Source: Cherax quadricarinatus (taxonomy: Eukaryota; Arthropoda; Malacostraca; Decapoda; Parastacidae). From it: a DNA stretch of 64,000 nt. The stretch lies in assembly GCF_038502225.1 (NCBI RefSeq), contig NC_091298.1, positions 45,425,304 through 45,489,303 on the forward strand, read 5' to 3'. The position numbers and the translations under genes were made by a program. Below, in pieces: positions 21,703 to 33,205 of this stretch. A model generated the notes under the pieces. It did not search any database. It was given only the letters and a program-made list of their open reading frames with translations, and was not told the DNA's origin. Each line of letters begins with the position of its first letter. Positions within the stretch are counted from its first letter, which is position 1.

Positions 21703-22207
21703 TACAGTGGACCCCCACATAGCGACTTTAATCCGTGCAAGAGGGCTGATTGTTATGCGAAATGATCGGTATGCGAATGAATTTTCCCCATAAGAAATAA
21801 TGGAAATCAAATTAATCCGTGCAAGACACCCAAAAGTATGAAAAAAATTTTTTTACCACATGAAATATACATTTTCCTACACACAAAGAGAAGGATACAT
21901 ACACAATAGGAGAGTAGTACATGCACAATATATATTGTGCATGTACTACTCTACTAAATGAAGAATAAATGACACTTACCTTTATTGAAGATGCAGCAAT
22001 GACTGATGAGACACTGTGTCCTGGGAGTGCCTTTTCCTCCTGAGTACTGTAGGTCCTGTTTGGCATTTTCTTCCAGAACAGGCCTTATCACACTGTCTAT
22101 GCCACTACGATTCTTAAATCTCTCAAACCAACCTTTGCTGGCTTTAAATTCACCAATATGACAACGAAATATGGATCCCAGGTTACAACCTATACAGATG
22201 TGACAGA

Positions 22208-24373
22208 GTGAACAGGCAAAAGGGGGGGGTTGGCCTGTACATTGCAGAGTCACTTGTTTGCACAGAACTGCTTAATGCCTCAAATGATGTGGAAGTTTTA
22301 GCAGTAAAGGTCGAGAACCAAAACATAGTCATTGTGGTAGTCTACAAGCCTCCGGATGCAACATCCCAGCAATTCCAGGAACAGCTGTTAAAAATTGACC
22401 ACTGTCTGGAAAATCTTCCAGCTCCTGCACCCAACATCTTGCTCCTGGGGGACTTCAACTTAAGGCACCTAAAATGGAGGAATATAGCAAATAATATTGT
22501 TGCAGTAATAACACCAGGAGGCAGCTCTGATGAAAACTCACACTCACACGAGCTTTTAAATCTCTGCACAAAATTCAATTTAAACCAGCAAATAATAGAG
22601 CCTACTAGACTGGAGAATACACTAGACCTCATCTTCACTAACAATGATGATCTGATAAGAAATGTCACCATATCAAAAACAATATACTCAGACCAGAACA
22701 TAATTGAGGTTCAGACATGTATGCGTGGAGCCCCAGACCGACAAAATGAGACTAGTCACGAGGGAGCATTCACCAAATTCAACTTCAATAACAAAAACAT
22801 AAAGTGGGACCAAGTAAACCAAGTCCTAACCGATATAAGCTGGGAAGATATACTAAGCAACACAGACCCAAACTTATGCCTAGAACAGATTAACTCGGTG
22901 GCACTCGATGTATGCACAAGGCTTATTCCTCTAAGAAAAAGGAGGAGTAGATGTAAAATAGAAAGAGACAGGCGCTCCCTTTACAGGCGACGGAAAAGAA
23001 TAACAGAGCGGCTAAAAGAGGTCAATATATCTGAAATGCGCAGGGAGACACTGGTCATAGAAATAGCAAGCATCGAACTTAAGCTAAAAGAATCCTTTAG
23101 GAGTCAGGAATCGCGGGAAGAACTAAAAGCCATAAATGAAATCGAAAGAAACCCAAAGTATTTCTTCTCCTATGCCAAATCAAAATCGAGAACAACGTCC
23201 AGTATTGGGCCCCTACTTAAACAAGATGGGTCCTACACAGATGACAGCAAGGAAATGAGTGAGCTACTCAAGTCCCAATATGACTCAGTTTTTAGCAAGC
23301 TGCTAACCAGACTGAGAGTCGAAGATCAAAATGAATTTTTTATGAGAGAGCCACAAAATTTGATTAACACAAGCCTATCCGATGTTGTCCTGACGCCAAA
23401 TGACTTCGAACAGGCGATAAATGACATGCCCATGCACTCTGCCCCAGGGCCAGACTCATGGAACTCTGTGTTCATCAAGAACTGCAAGAAGCCCCTATCA
23501 CGAGCCTTTTCCATCCTATGGAGAGGGAGCATGGACACGGGGGTCGTCCCTCAGTTACTAAAAACAACAGACATAGCCCCACTCCACAAAGGGGGCAGTA
23601 AAGCAACAGCAAAGAACTACAGACCAATAGCACTAACATCCCATATCATAAAAATCTTTGAAAGGGTCCTAAGAAGCAAGATCACCACCCATCTAGAAAC
23701 CCATCAGTTACACAACCCAGGGCAACATGGGTTTAGAACAGGTCGCTCCTGTCTGTCTCAACTACTGGATCACTACGACAAGGTCCTAAATGCACTAGAA
23801 GACAAAAAGAATGCAGATGTAATATATACAGACTTTGCAAAAGCCTTCGACAAGTGTGACCATGGCGTAATAGCGCACAAAATGCGCGCTAAAGGAATAA
23901 CAGGAAAAGTCGGTCGATGGATCTATAATTTCCTCACTAACAGAACACAGAGAGTAGTCGTCAACAGAGTAAAGTCCGAGGCAGCTACGGTGAAAAGCTC
24001 TGTTCCACAAGGCACAGTACTCGCTCCCATCTTGTTCCTCATCCTCATATCCGACATAGACAAGGATGTCAGCCACAGCACCGTGTCTTCCTTTGCAGAT
24101 GACACCCGAATATGCATGACAGTGTCTTCCATTGCAGACACTGCAAGGCTCCAGGCGGACATCAACCAAATCTTTCACTGGGCTGCAGAAAACAATATGA
24201 AGTTCAACGATGAGAAATTTCAATTAATCAGATATGGTAAACATGAGGAAATTAAATCTTCATCAGAGTACAAAACAAATTCTGGCCACAAAATAGAGCG
24301 AAACACCAACGTCAAAGACCTGGGAGTGATTATGTCGGAGGATCTCACCTTCAAGGACCATAACATTGTATGA
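22208..24373 (+). pseudogene. LINE B endonuclease-RT, N-terminal 721 codons, ended by a nonsense change
   Basis: The frame covers most of the endonuclease (KGGVGLYIAESL, LLLGDFNLRHLKW, SDQNIIE in place of the SDH motif) and the RT: APGPDSWNSVFI, NYRPIALTSHIIK, YTDFAKAFDKCDHG, SSVPQGTVLAPILF and SSFADDTRI. It stops at a TGA (24371-24373) where copy 3 has TCA, so a single point change ended an otherwise open frame. The remaining ~220 codons, in the same frame, run to 25030. Confidence 0.85.
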
Positions 24374-24391
24374 ATCGCATCTGCTAGAAAA

Positions 24392-25030
24392 ATGACAGGA
24401 TGGATAATGAGAACCTTCAAAACTAGGGAGGCCAAGCCCATGATGACACTCTTCAGGTCACTTGTTCTATCTAGGCTGGAATATTGCTGCACTCTAACAG
24501 CACCTTTCAAGGCAGGTGAAATTGCCGACCTAGAAAATGTACAGAGAACTTTCACGGCGCGCATAACGGAGATAAAACACCTCAATTACTGGGAGCGCTT
24601 GAGGTTTCTAAACCTGTATTCCCTGGAACGCAGGAGGGAGAGATACATGATTATATACACCTGGAAAATCCTAGAGGGACTAGTACCGAACTTGCACACG
24701 AAAATCACTCACTACGAAAGCAAAAGACTTGGCAGACGATGCACCATCCCCCCAATGAAAAGCAGGGGTGTCACTAGCACGTTAAGAGACCATACAATAA
24801 GTGTCAGGGGCCCGAGACTGTTCAACTGCCTCCCAGCACACATAAGGGGGATTACCAACAGACCCCTGGCAGTCTTCAAGCTGGCACTGGACAAGCACCT
24901 AAAGTCAGTTCCTGATCAGCCGGGCTGTGGCTCGTACGTTGGTTTGCGTGCAGCCAGCAGCAACAGCCTGGTTGATCAGGCGCTGATCCACCAGGAGGCC
25001 TGGTCACAGACCGGGCCGCGGGGGCATTGA
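24392..25030 (+). pseudogene. LINE B RT C-terminal region after the stop
   Basis: The translation continues the LINE B protein from MTGWIMRTFKTREAK through SLVLSRLEYCCTLTAPFK to PDQPGCGSYVGL. It is the thumb/C-terminal region with no catalytic residues of its own. Copies 1 and 3 carry the same region. Confidence 0.82.
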
Positions 25031-25067
25031 CCCCCGAAACTCTCTCCAGGTAAACTCCAGGTAAACT

Positions 25068-25788
25068 AGTTCCAGGAATTTTTCCCTGTTCACCTGGGTG
25101 TTAGTCGACTGGTTTGGGTTGCATCCTGGGAGACAAGATTAAGGACCCCAATGGAAATAAGTTAGACAGTCTTCGATGACACTGACTTTTTTGGGTTATC
25201 CTGGGTGGAAAATCCTCTGGGGTTAATTGTTTCTTGGTATTCTCAATAAGCCACACCAACAACGGTGCTACAGCAGCAGCATCAGCAGCAGCTGACAGTG
25301 ATACAGCAGCAGCGGACGATGCTACAGCAGCAGCAGACGGTACTACAGCAGCAGCAGACGGTACTACAGCAGCAGCAGACGGTACTACAGCAGCAGCAGC
25401 TGACGGTGGTACAACAGCAGCAGCAGCTGACAGTGCTACAGCAGCAGCAGACGATGCTACAGCAGCAGCAGACGGTACTACAGCAGCAGCAGCAGCTGAC
25501 GGTGGTACAACAGCAGCAGCAGCTGTACCACCAATAGTAGCGATGGTTGATTGGGGTTTATTATACAACCTGGCCAGCTCGGAGACACGCACTCCACTTT
25601 CATACTTATCAATGATCTTTTTCTTCATCTCTATAGTAATTCTCACCCTTATTGCTGTAGGGTTGGCACTAGAAGCTTTCTTGGGGCCCATGGTCACTTA
25701 TTTTCCTGAAAAAATCACCAAAAACACTGTGATAATACGAAATGTTCCGATTGTATGCTTGGATGTTACTGCGGAGGCTGGCTGGTAA
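25068..25788 (-). pseudogene. Tigger copy 2 transposase remnant (HTH + Ala repeat + SINE tail)
   Basis: The layout matches copy 1. A 198-codon minus-strand frame (25101-25697) starts MTMGPKKASSANPT, includes the HTH (KYESG, LARLYNKPQST), a shorter CAG-type repeat (25264-25530) and the SINE-derived tail. The catalytic domain is absent. The segment from 25698 to 25788 is the element's untranslated flank. Confidence 0.72.
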
Positions 25789-25964
25789 ACAATGCCACCG
25801 GCGGCACATGTGAGGCTGGCTAAGGGTGCACATTGGACGCGTCTCGGACGAAGAGCAGTGAGCGGGTTTTTGGGCGGTATGCGAGGCAAAATTTTTCCGA
25901 TAAAAGCGAGCGGTATGCGGATTGAACGGTATGCGATGCGTACGGTATGCGGGGGTCCACTGTA

Positions 25965-26532
25965 CTGTACATATGTACATAAATGTTGCATTCAAACATA
26001 CATAAATATATGCATACATACTTATTACATTAACAACTGAGGTTCCACATGGTAAATGAGCAACTGTACATAAATTTGTACTAACCTATATACATATTAG
26101 ATTGTTATATTGTATTAAGTGTTGATCTTGTAATAATGTTGCCCTGTAGTGAGTGGCCCACCTCTTGCTGCCTCTCACAGTTTTTATTAATATTTTTTTG
26201 ACGTTGACTTTTTGAAATGTATTTATCTTTGTTACATGTCCCTTTGATGTAGGTACAGTGGGTACCTATTTATTTAGTACATTTTGCTCAAGAAATATGG
26301 ATTTTGTATTATACACTTGTGAGGAGGGTAAAACCCCTGTATTTTAAGAGGGTTTTGTGTACATTGTTTTATATGGATTTAGAAAAAAACACCTGATAAC
26401 AGTTAAGAAATTTTCACTGAAGCATTGATGATGAAGCAATGTATTAAATAGCTTCAAAATATTTGAAGTGTTTTGCACTTGATATGAAACATGTCAGAGA
26501 GTTTTGCTTGTAGTGTCTTGTTTCTCCCACAG
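25965..26532. other. Intronic sequence upstream of Dscam exon 1
   Basis: AT-rich sequence with no repeat shared elsewhere in the window, ending in the pyrimidine tract and AG of the exon at 26533. This is probably genuine, repeat-poor intron. Confidence 0.6.
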
Positions 26533-26655
26533 TTCCTCCACACTGGGTGACAGAACCACAGGATAGTGGAGCAGCTCAGGGTAGTACTGTCACACTCAAC
26601 TGTCAGGCAGATGGCTACCCCACTCCTACTGTCACATGGAAGAAGGCCATTATGG
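26533..26655 (+). CDS. Dscam: Dscam-family receptor, exon encoding first half of an Ig domain (Ig8-like)
   Basis: This internal exon of a cell-surface immunoglobulin-superfamily adhesion receptor follows a pyrimidine-rich acceptor (tttctcccacag) and ends at a GT donor. It enters and leaves in phase 1. The translation begins VPPHWVTEP and contains the first Ig cysteine (LNCQADGYP) and the core tryptophan (VTWKK). This is the pattern of Drosophila Dscam Ig8, whose start is also VPP-W-x-EP. Dscam proteins act in neuronal self-avoidance and, in arthropods, possibly in immunity; that is family knowledge. The exon joins the one at 27662 across a 1006-bp intron. No upstream Ig7 exon was seen in the 26.5 kb before it, so the preceding intron is probably long. 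Which Dscam paralogue this is cannot be decided; the residues look at least as close to Dscam2/4-like forms as to hypervariable Dscam1. Confidence 0.88.
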
Positions 26656-27139
26656 GTCAGTGTTCAGTGGCATTCATACATACACTTGAATATCACACCT
26701 CCAGGATATAACAATATTTTTGATGTAATAGTCATGTATATTTTATACATACTGAAATTTTTTTTCTTTTGTGATGAATTGGGTCAACATTCCTTTGAAG
26801 GATTATTATTTGCATATTTACTTAATGGTAGAGTAAAATAAAGCTATTGATTAATTTAGAGAAAAATCATGAGTAATACTAATATTTTTAGCTACTTAAT
26901 AATGGATAAGTTTCAAGACAATCTGCAGTATTTTGTGAGGATTGATCCAGAGTAAAGTTACACATCTGAATTACTGATGACAATTTCACTTAAATTCATT
27001 CATGTTAAACTTTCCTTCTGGTGAAAGTTTACTTAAAGTAAGTAAGGTAACTACTGTATATTTGAAACAGAATATTCCTCATTATTTATTAAGTTATATT
27101 GAGACCACCATTAGCAATATATACAATGCACTATATTAA
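26656..27139. other. Dscam intron, left part
   Basis: AT-rich intron between the two halves of the Ig8-like domain. Nothing recognisable before the small MITE at 27140. The rest of this intron (27354-27661) is also plain. Confidence 0.6.
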
Positions 27140-27353
27140 CCCTTAAATGGTCCAAATGTATATATACGTTTTTTCAACATCTGAAAGTATGTAAAAAAAT
27201 GTAGATCTTCTTTTTTGTTTTACATTTGAAAACGTGTAAAAAAAACTTTTATCTACATTTTTTTTTGTTATATTTGAAAATATGTAAAAAAACGTAGATC
27301 TACTTTTGTAGCACTACAAATTTGAACGTCGATCTCTTTGGACCGTTTAAGGG
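27140..27353. mobile_element. 214-bp TTAA-flanked mini-MITE, copy 1
   Basis: Termini CCCTTAAATGGTCC and ...GGACCGTTTAAGGG are inverted repeats, flanked by TTAA at 27136-27139 and 27354-27357. The interior has aaaaacgtagatctac-type repeats. A second copy of nearly the same length is at 60557-60769. It lies in the small intron between Dscam exons 1 and 2. Confidence 0.88.
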
Positions 27354-27661
27354 TTAAGTAATGAAGTTATAGAATTATTTTTACAATATTGCCATCAAAG
27401 TTTAGCTGTATAAAAATTGCATACCAATAATAGTTTGTGCAGTAAATTCAATAAATTCCAGACTGCCTCACTTAATGTGCATCACTGAACCTACCTGACC
27501 ACTCAGGTTAACGTATATTCACTCTCCTCTTCTCTTCAGAGTTTGCATGAATATGTTACGGAGAATGCATCTTAAACACATTAAAGAATTTTAGTAGAGC
27601 AAGGAATGTGTATATTTGTGTGCCGAGTTCTTCACTTAGTAGTAAAAATTATTGTTGACAG

Positions 27662-27886
27662 GTGAGAGTGTTAGCAGCGGTGGCAGCAGTATGGGCAGCA
27701 ACACCGGCAGCAACAGTGGCCAGGGTGACTATCAAGAATTAGTGTATGGAGCTCATGTAGAAGTGTTTAATAATGGGTCTGTGGTGTTCAGGAATGTCCA
27801 GAAAGCAATGGAGGGCAAATATCTGTGTCAGGCACGTAATGGTATTGGTGCTGGACTCAGTAAAGTGGTCTACCTTACAGTTAATG
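27662..27886 (+). CDS. Dscam: Dscam-family receptor, exon encoding second half of Ig8-like domain
   Basis: The exon lies between acceptor attgttgacag and donor gtaagt, is 225 bp long, and is phase 1 at both ends. It opens with a Gly/Ser-rich stretch of about 24 residues (SSGGSSMGSNTGSNSG) and continues into FNNGSVVFRNVQ and the second Ig cysteine in GKYLCQARNGIGAG. The C-terminal part matches Dscam Ig8 (YLC-A-NGIG-GLS). The Gly/Ser-rich segment sits where Drosophila proteins have a shorter loop between the two sheet halves, so it is an expanded flexible loop. The exon closes the domain just before the phase-1 boundary to the next Ig domain. Reading through the donor reaches a stop within about 45 bases, consistent with the donor being real. 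Confidence 0.88.
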
Positions 27887-28039
27887 GTAAGTTAACCACC
27901 TTGTGTAATGTATATCTCCTTTATATTTAACTTTCACTCAGATTTAACTATGAGGGGAATTGTCACCCCCGTGTGTCTCTCTCTTACTGCTTGTCACAGT
28001 CACTTCTTGATACACACCTGCTCTATATTATTATTTTGT
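27887..28039. other. Start of Dscam intron 2
   Basis: Plain intron immediately after donor gtaagt; nothing recognised. Confidence 0.5.
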
Positions 28040-28790
28040 GTGTACTCACCTATATGTGATTGTAGGGGTTGTATATATGTATGTGTCTGTGTGTGTGTGT
28101 GTGTCTGTCTGTCTGCCTGTGGTTGTGTGTGTGTGTGCACCTGTGTGTACTCATCTATATGGGGTTTCAGGGGTCAAGTCTCATTTCATATCCCCACCTT
28201 TTTTGCTGTCTGCTGCTTGGTTCACACTCTCCTGACTGCAAGAACCTTATTAATAGCACCTCTTTGGATCCTGCCTCTACCACACACTGTCCAGCTCATT
28301 ATGCTTCCTATGTACTCTAAGACTGAAGAAATAGTTCTTAACATCCCTTTGTCTCATCTGTGTTTGCAGCCTCCAGCTGTGCCCTTGTATTCCTGTTTCT
28401 TGTTTCTCAAACAACTTTGACCTTGTCCACCCTATCAGTTCCTTTCATATTTTGTACATTGTTATGACGTCACTCCAAGTCCTTTAATATTTCCAAGTAG
28501 GACATATCCCTGAGCTCTTAGACAAATCTCCTTGCTAACCTCTGCACTTTCTTCAGTTTCTTGACATGCTTGACTAGGTGTGGTTTCCATACTCAGATAT
28601 GGACCTGATGTATACCTTATACAGTGTTGTGAATGACTCCTTGTTAAGGTTTCTAAAAGATGATGTAAGATTTGCCAGATGCACATTTACTGCAGCAGTT
28701 ATTTAGGTGAAGTGTGCCTCAAGCAGTATGCTTGATACAGTGCTCACCTCGAGGCCCTTCTCCTTGAGTGAGGTTTGTAACCTTTTTTCC
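28040..28790 (-). pseudogene. LINE C (CR1-like), 3' part, degenerate
   Basis: The minus strand reads a decayed CR1-type C-terminus (EYKGTAGGCKHR, EYIGSIMSWT). The terminal motif tgtgtactcacctatatgtg (28040) occurs again at 28147 around a (TG)n tract (28080-28140). The sequence stops at TTAA (28791-28794), where a MITE inserted, and continues at 32234 with the reverse-transcriptase part. Many frameshifts are present. Confidence 0.7.
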
Positions 28791-29812
28791 TTAACCCCTT
28801 GACTGTCGCAACCCCCAATCCTGAGGTGCCTCCTGGTGTCGCAAAATTTAAAAAAAAAAAAATAATTTTTTTCTTATGAAATGATAGAGAATCTTTTCCC
28901 GATTGTAAAGACACCAAAAAAACGAAATTTGATGGAAAACTGACGGAATTACGCTTTTGCGAAGTTAGCGACCTCGGCGATATTTAAAAATCGGCGATTT
29001 CGCCCACTTTGAGCCCTATTTTCGGCTAATTCCATTATTCCAGTCAACCAAACTCATAGCCATTTCTTCAGAACTCCATTTTTTCTATCGATTGAGTACA
29101 AGAAACTGCCCATTTACCAATTTCAACTACCCAATAACATGGTCAGAAATTTGCAATTTGGCCAATTTCACGAAAATTAAAAAATATGACAATTTCAAAA
29201 TAAGGACCAGAATGAACAATGCAGACATTCCTGGCTCTAAAATAACATTTTCTTTGTTCATCAGTCATGTCTCCAGGCCCCCTCCGATATTACTCTTGCT
29301 TTCTATTTTGAATTTTTATTCAAACAAAAAATAGAAGATTTACTGTTACGCAGACTACTGCAATACTGTAATAATTGTAAAAATTACATCAACCCATTCA
29401 TGACTGCATATTAGAATGGCTATTTGGACATTTATTGGACAATGACATCATTTGTTTACTTTTGAACATCGGCAAAAATCAAACATTTCCCGTAATTTGT
29501 GCTCCATTTCCAGGTTCTATTTATAGTAAAATCAATCGAAATCACCTCTATTTCTATAAAATATTTTCCATTCTATCAAATGAGATCAAGAAAACGAGAA
29601 TACAACCATAAATACTATACAAAAATAGACCACAAAGTCGCCTTTTTAATTAAAAAAAAACGGTTGGATTTTTTTTTCTCATTATGCACTGCTTGCTCCA
29701 GGATTTTTTTTATATGGTACACGCTGACCAAACAGACCCATTCTCTCATATGTGGGCCTACCAGCTTTCTCCTGCTTGATTTGAAGCTGCTAGAATTTAT
29801 GAGTATATATAC

Positions 29813-32173
29813 ATAATTGAGGTTCAGACATGTATGCGTGGAGCCCCAGACCGACATAATGAGACTAGTCACGAGGGAGCATTCACTAAATTCAACTTCA
29901 ATAACAAAAACATAAAGTGGGACCAAGTAAACCAAGTCCTAACCGATATAAGCTGGGAAGATATACTAAGCAACACAGACGCCAACTTATCCCTAGAACA
30001 GATTAACTTGGTGGCACTCGATGTATGCACAAGGCTTATTCCTCTAAGAAAAAGGAGTAGATGTAAAATAGAAAGAGACAGGCGCTCCCTTTACAGGCGA
30101 CGGAAAAGAATAACAGAGCGGCTAAAAGAGGTCAATATATCTGAAATGCGTAGGGAGACACTGGTCAGAGAAATAGCAAGCATCGAACTTAAGCTAAAGG
30201 AATCTTATAGGAGTCAGGAATCATGGGAAGAACTAAAAGCCATAAATGAAATCGAAAGAAACCCAAAGTATTTCTTCTCCTATGCCAAATCAAAGTCGAG
30301 AACAACGTCCAGTATTGGGCCCCTACTTAAACAAGATGGGTCCTACACAGATGACAGCAAGGAAATGAGTGAGCTACTCAAGTCCCAATATGACTCAGTT
30401 TTTAGCAAGCCGCTAACCAGACTGAGAGTCGAAGATCAAAATGAATTTTTTATGAGAGAGCCACAAAATTTGGTTAACACAAGCCTATCCAATGTTATCC
30501 TGACACCAAATGACTTCGAACAGGCGATAAATGACATGCCCATGCACTCTGCCCCAGGGCCAGACTCATGGAACTCCGTGTTCATCAAGAACTGCAAGAA
30601 GCCCCTATCACGAGCCTTTTCCATCCTATGGAGAGGGAGCATGGACACGGGGGTCGTCCCACAGTTACTAAAAACAACAGACATAGCCCCACTCCACAAA
30701 GGGGGCAGTAAAGCAACAGCAAAGAACTACAGACCAATAGCACTAACATCCCATATCATAAAAATCTTTGAAAGGGTCCTAAGAAGCAAGATCACCACCC
30801 ATCTAGAAACCCATCAGTTACACAACCCAGGGCAACATGGGTTTAGAACAGGTTGCTCCTGTCTGTCTCAACTATTGGATCACTACGACAAGGTCCTAAA
30901 TGCACTAGAAGACAAAAAGAATGCAGATGTAATATATACAGACTTTGCAAAAGCCTTCGACAAGTGTGACCATGGCGTAATAGCGCACAAAATGCGTGCT
31001 AAAGGAATAACAGGAAAAGTCGGTCGATGGATCTATAATTTTCTCACAACAGAACACAGAGAGTAGTCGTTAACAGAGTAAAGTCCGAGGCAGCTACGGT
31101 GAAAAGCTCTGTTCCACAAGGCACAGTACTCGCTCCCATCTTGTTCCTCATCCTCATATCCGACATAGACAAGGATGTCAGCCACAGCACCGTGTCTTCC
31201 TTTGCAGATGACACCCGAATATGCATGACAGTGTCTTCCATTGCAGACACTGCAAGGCTCCAGGCGGACATCAACCAAATCTTTCAGTGGGCTGCAGAAA
31301 ACAATATGAAGTTCAACGATGAGAAATTTCAATTACTCAGTTATGGTAAACACGAGGAAATTAAATCTTCATCAGAGTACAAAACAAATTCTGGCCACAA
31401 AATAGAGCGAAACACCAACGTCAAAGACCTGGGAGTGATCATGTCAGAGGATCTCACCTTCAAGGACCATAACATTGTATCAATCGCATCTGCTAGAAAA
31501 ATGACAGGATGGATAATAAGAACCTTCAAAACTAGGGAGGCCAAGCATATGATGACACTCTTCAGGTCACTTGTTCTATCTAGGCTGGAATATTGCTGCA
31601 CACTAACAGCACCTTTCAAGGCAGGTGAAATTGCTGACCTAGAAAATGTACAGAGAACCTTCACGGCACGCATAAAGGAGATAAAACACCTCAATTACTG
31701 GGAGCGCTTGAGGTTCCTAAACCTTTATTTCCTGGAATGCAGGCGGGAGAGATACATGATTATATACACCTGGAAAATCCTAGAGGGACTAGTACCGAAC
31801 TTGCACACGAAAATCACTCACTACGAAAGCAAAAGACTTGGCAGACGATGCAACATCCCCCCAATGAAAAGCAGGGGTGTCACTAGCACGTTAAGAGACC
31901 ATACAATAAGTGTCAGGGGCCCGAGACTGTTCAACTGCCTCCCAGCATACATAAGGGGGATTACCAACAGACCCCTGGCAGTCTTCAAGCTGGCGCTGGA
32001 CAAGCACCTAAAGTCGGTTCCTGACCAGCCGGGCTGTGGCTCGTACGTTGGTTTGCATGCAGCCAGCAGCAACTGCCTGGCTGATCAGGTTCTGATCCAC
32101 CAGGAGGCCTGGTCACAGACCGGGCCATGGGGGCGTTGACCCCCGGAACTCTCTCCAGGTAAACTCCAGGTAA
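29813..32173 (+). mobile_element. LINE B, copy 3 (5'-truncated)
   Basis: It begins at ataattgaggttcagacatg, equivalent to about 22700 of copy 2, and ends with ctccaggtaaactccaggta. 5' truncation with an intact 3' end is normal for target-primed reverse transcription. The sequence is close to copy 2. Confidence 0.85.
29834..32139 (+). pseudogene. LINE B reverse transcriptase, frameshifted
   Basis: Two frames (29834-31066 and 31099-32139) together cover the linker and RT: APGPDSWNSV, NYRPIALTSH, YTDFAKAFDKCDHG, then SSVPQGTVLAPILF and SSFADDTRI, and the C-terminal region. The break near 31045 is a two-base deletion relative to copy 2 (ctcactaacagaac versus ctcacaacagaac). Otherwise well preserved, including the position where copy 2 has its TGA. 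Confidence 0.85.
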
Positions 32174-32233
32174 TACGTCAAACACGGTACCTCGTAAGAC
32201 GTATATATACAGCCACGACAGTCAAAGGCTTAA

Positions 32234-33205
32234 AACCTGAAATCTGTGGTCTTCTTTGCCCTTTCCCAATCTTCATAGCTTTGGCCTTGCTTAGGTTCAG
32301 TACTAGCAGCCACATGTCAGAAATGATCTATGGCTTGTCCAGGTTCATTTAAAATCTCTCCTGGTCCTCACCTGTTTGTATTTTCCTCATTAGTCACACA
32401 TCATCTGTGAACAGGGACACCTTCCATCATTTTGTTTATGAATGCACGAAATAGAACCTATCTTAGTATTGATCTTTGTGGAACCCCACTTGTCACATGC
32501 ACCCATTCTTGAGCACTCACTTGTTTCCTTTCTGTTAAGTATTCCTTGATCCATTGTATTGCCTTTCGTCTTGTTCCTGGCTGCTCCTCTAGTCCCTGTC
32601 TCTGTTGTGGTGCTGTGTCAAGTGTCTTTTTACGGTCTTAAATATGCAATATACCCATCCCTTTCTCTGCTGCCTCACATCTGTTACCCTGTCATAGAAT
32701 GGTAGTAGGTTTGTGAAACAGAATTTACCATCCCTAAAGCCATGCTGGTTGTTGTTTATGGATCTACTCCTTTCTAGGAACTCCGCCACTCTTCTGATTA
32801 TCTTCTCCGTAATCTTGCATACTGTGTATGTCAGTGACAGTGGCCTGTATTTTAATTCAACCTGTCTGTCTCCATAAATATTTGAACTACACTTGCTGTC
32901 TTCCACATCTCTGGCAGCTGCCTTGCGTTCATTAATTTGTTAGTTAAAGATTGTTGCTAGTGGCTCACACAATATTTCTGCTCCTTCTCTCAGGACCCAC
33001 TGTCTTTGATGTATCTAGCTCACTCAGAAGTTTCTTCACTTCTCCTGCCATATGTATTGTGTCAAGCATATGCTGGTGCACTCTACCTCTTGGTCTCTGG
33101 TATTATCCCTATTTCCACTTTGAATACCTCGTTAAATTCCTAGCCGAGTTCCTCACAGACTTCCTGGTCATTCTTCGACCAGGGTTTCTTCTTTTTATTT
33201 TTAAT
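32234..33205 (-). pseudogene. LINE C reverse transcriptase, degenerate
   Basis: The minus strand gives CR1-like RT fragments: QHGFRDGKFCFTNLL, YRPLSLTYTVCKI and EKIIRRVAEFLERS. There are frameshifts and stops throughout. It is continuous with 28040-28790 once the MITE is removed. Confidence 0.75.

Larger units (their letters stand above)
22161..25067 (+). mobile_element. LINE B, copy 2, most complete copy in the window
   Basis: A 2.9-kb non-LTR element with the junction after caccaatatg of the Tigger element and a 3' end of repeated CCAGGTAAACT units. It begins inside the endonuclease domain (KGGVGLYIAE), so it is also 5'-truncated relative to a full APE domain. It lies in sense with the Dscam gene. 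The family belongs to the CR1/Jockey-like group of APE-type LINEs; the exact clade is unresolved. Confidence 0.84.
21705..25962 (-). mobile_element. Pogo/Tigger-type DNA element, copy 2, with nested LINE B
   Basis: The ends are CAGTGGACCCCCACATAGCG and ...GCGGGGGTCCACTG, flanked by TA (21703-21704, 25963-25964). It has the same internal order as copy 1: palindrome, ASKGWFERFKNRSG fragment, SINE-derived segment, CAG-type repeat, then the HTH start. LINE B is inserted at about 22161-25067, a different place from LINE A in copy 1. That shows the two element copies were independent before being hit. Confidence 0.86.
28795..32229 (-). mobile_element. TTAA-flanked MITE, copy 3, with nested LINE B
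   Basis: Left end CCCCTTGACTGTCGC, right end ...GCCACGACAGTCAAAGGC, flanked by TTAA at 28791-28794 and 32230-32233. The interior is the MITE family sequence in reverse orientation relative to copies 1 and 2. LINE B copy 3 (about 29813-32173) is inserted near its right end. LINE C sequence reads continuously across the joined TTAA, confirming the insertion. Confidence 0.83.

Noticed and set aside
26566..26841. 91-codon ORF overlapping Dscam exon 1 in another frame
   Set aside because: The Ig-domain frame with matching splice sites explains the sequence better; this ORF reads into the intron.
28069..28320. Cysteine/valine-rich ORFs over the (TG)n tract
   Set aside because: Simple-sequence translation; no signal peptide pattern or domain that survives outside the repeat.
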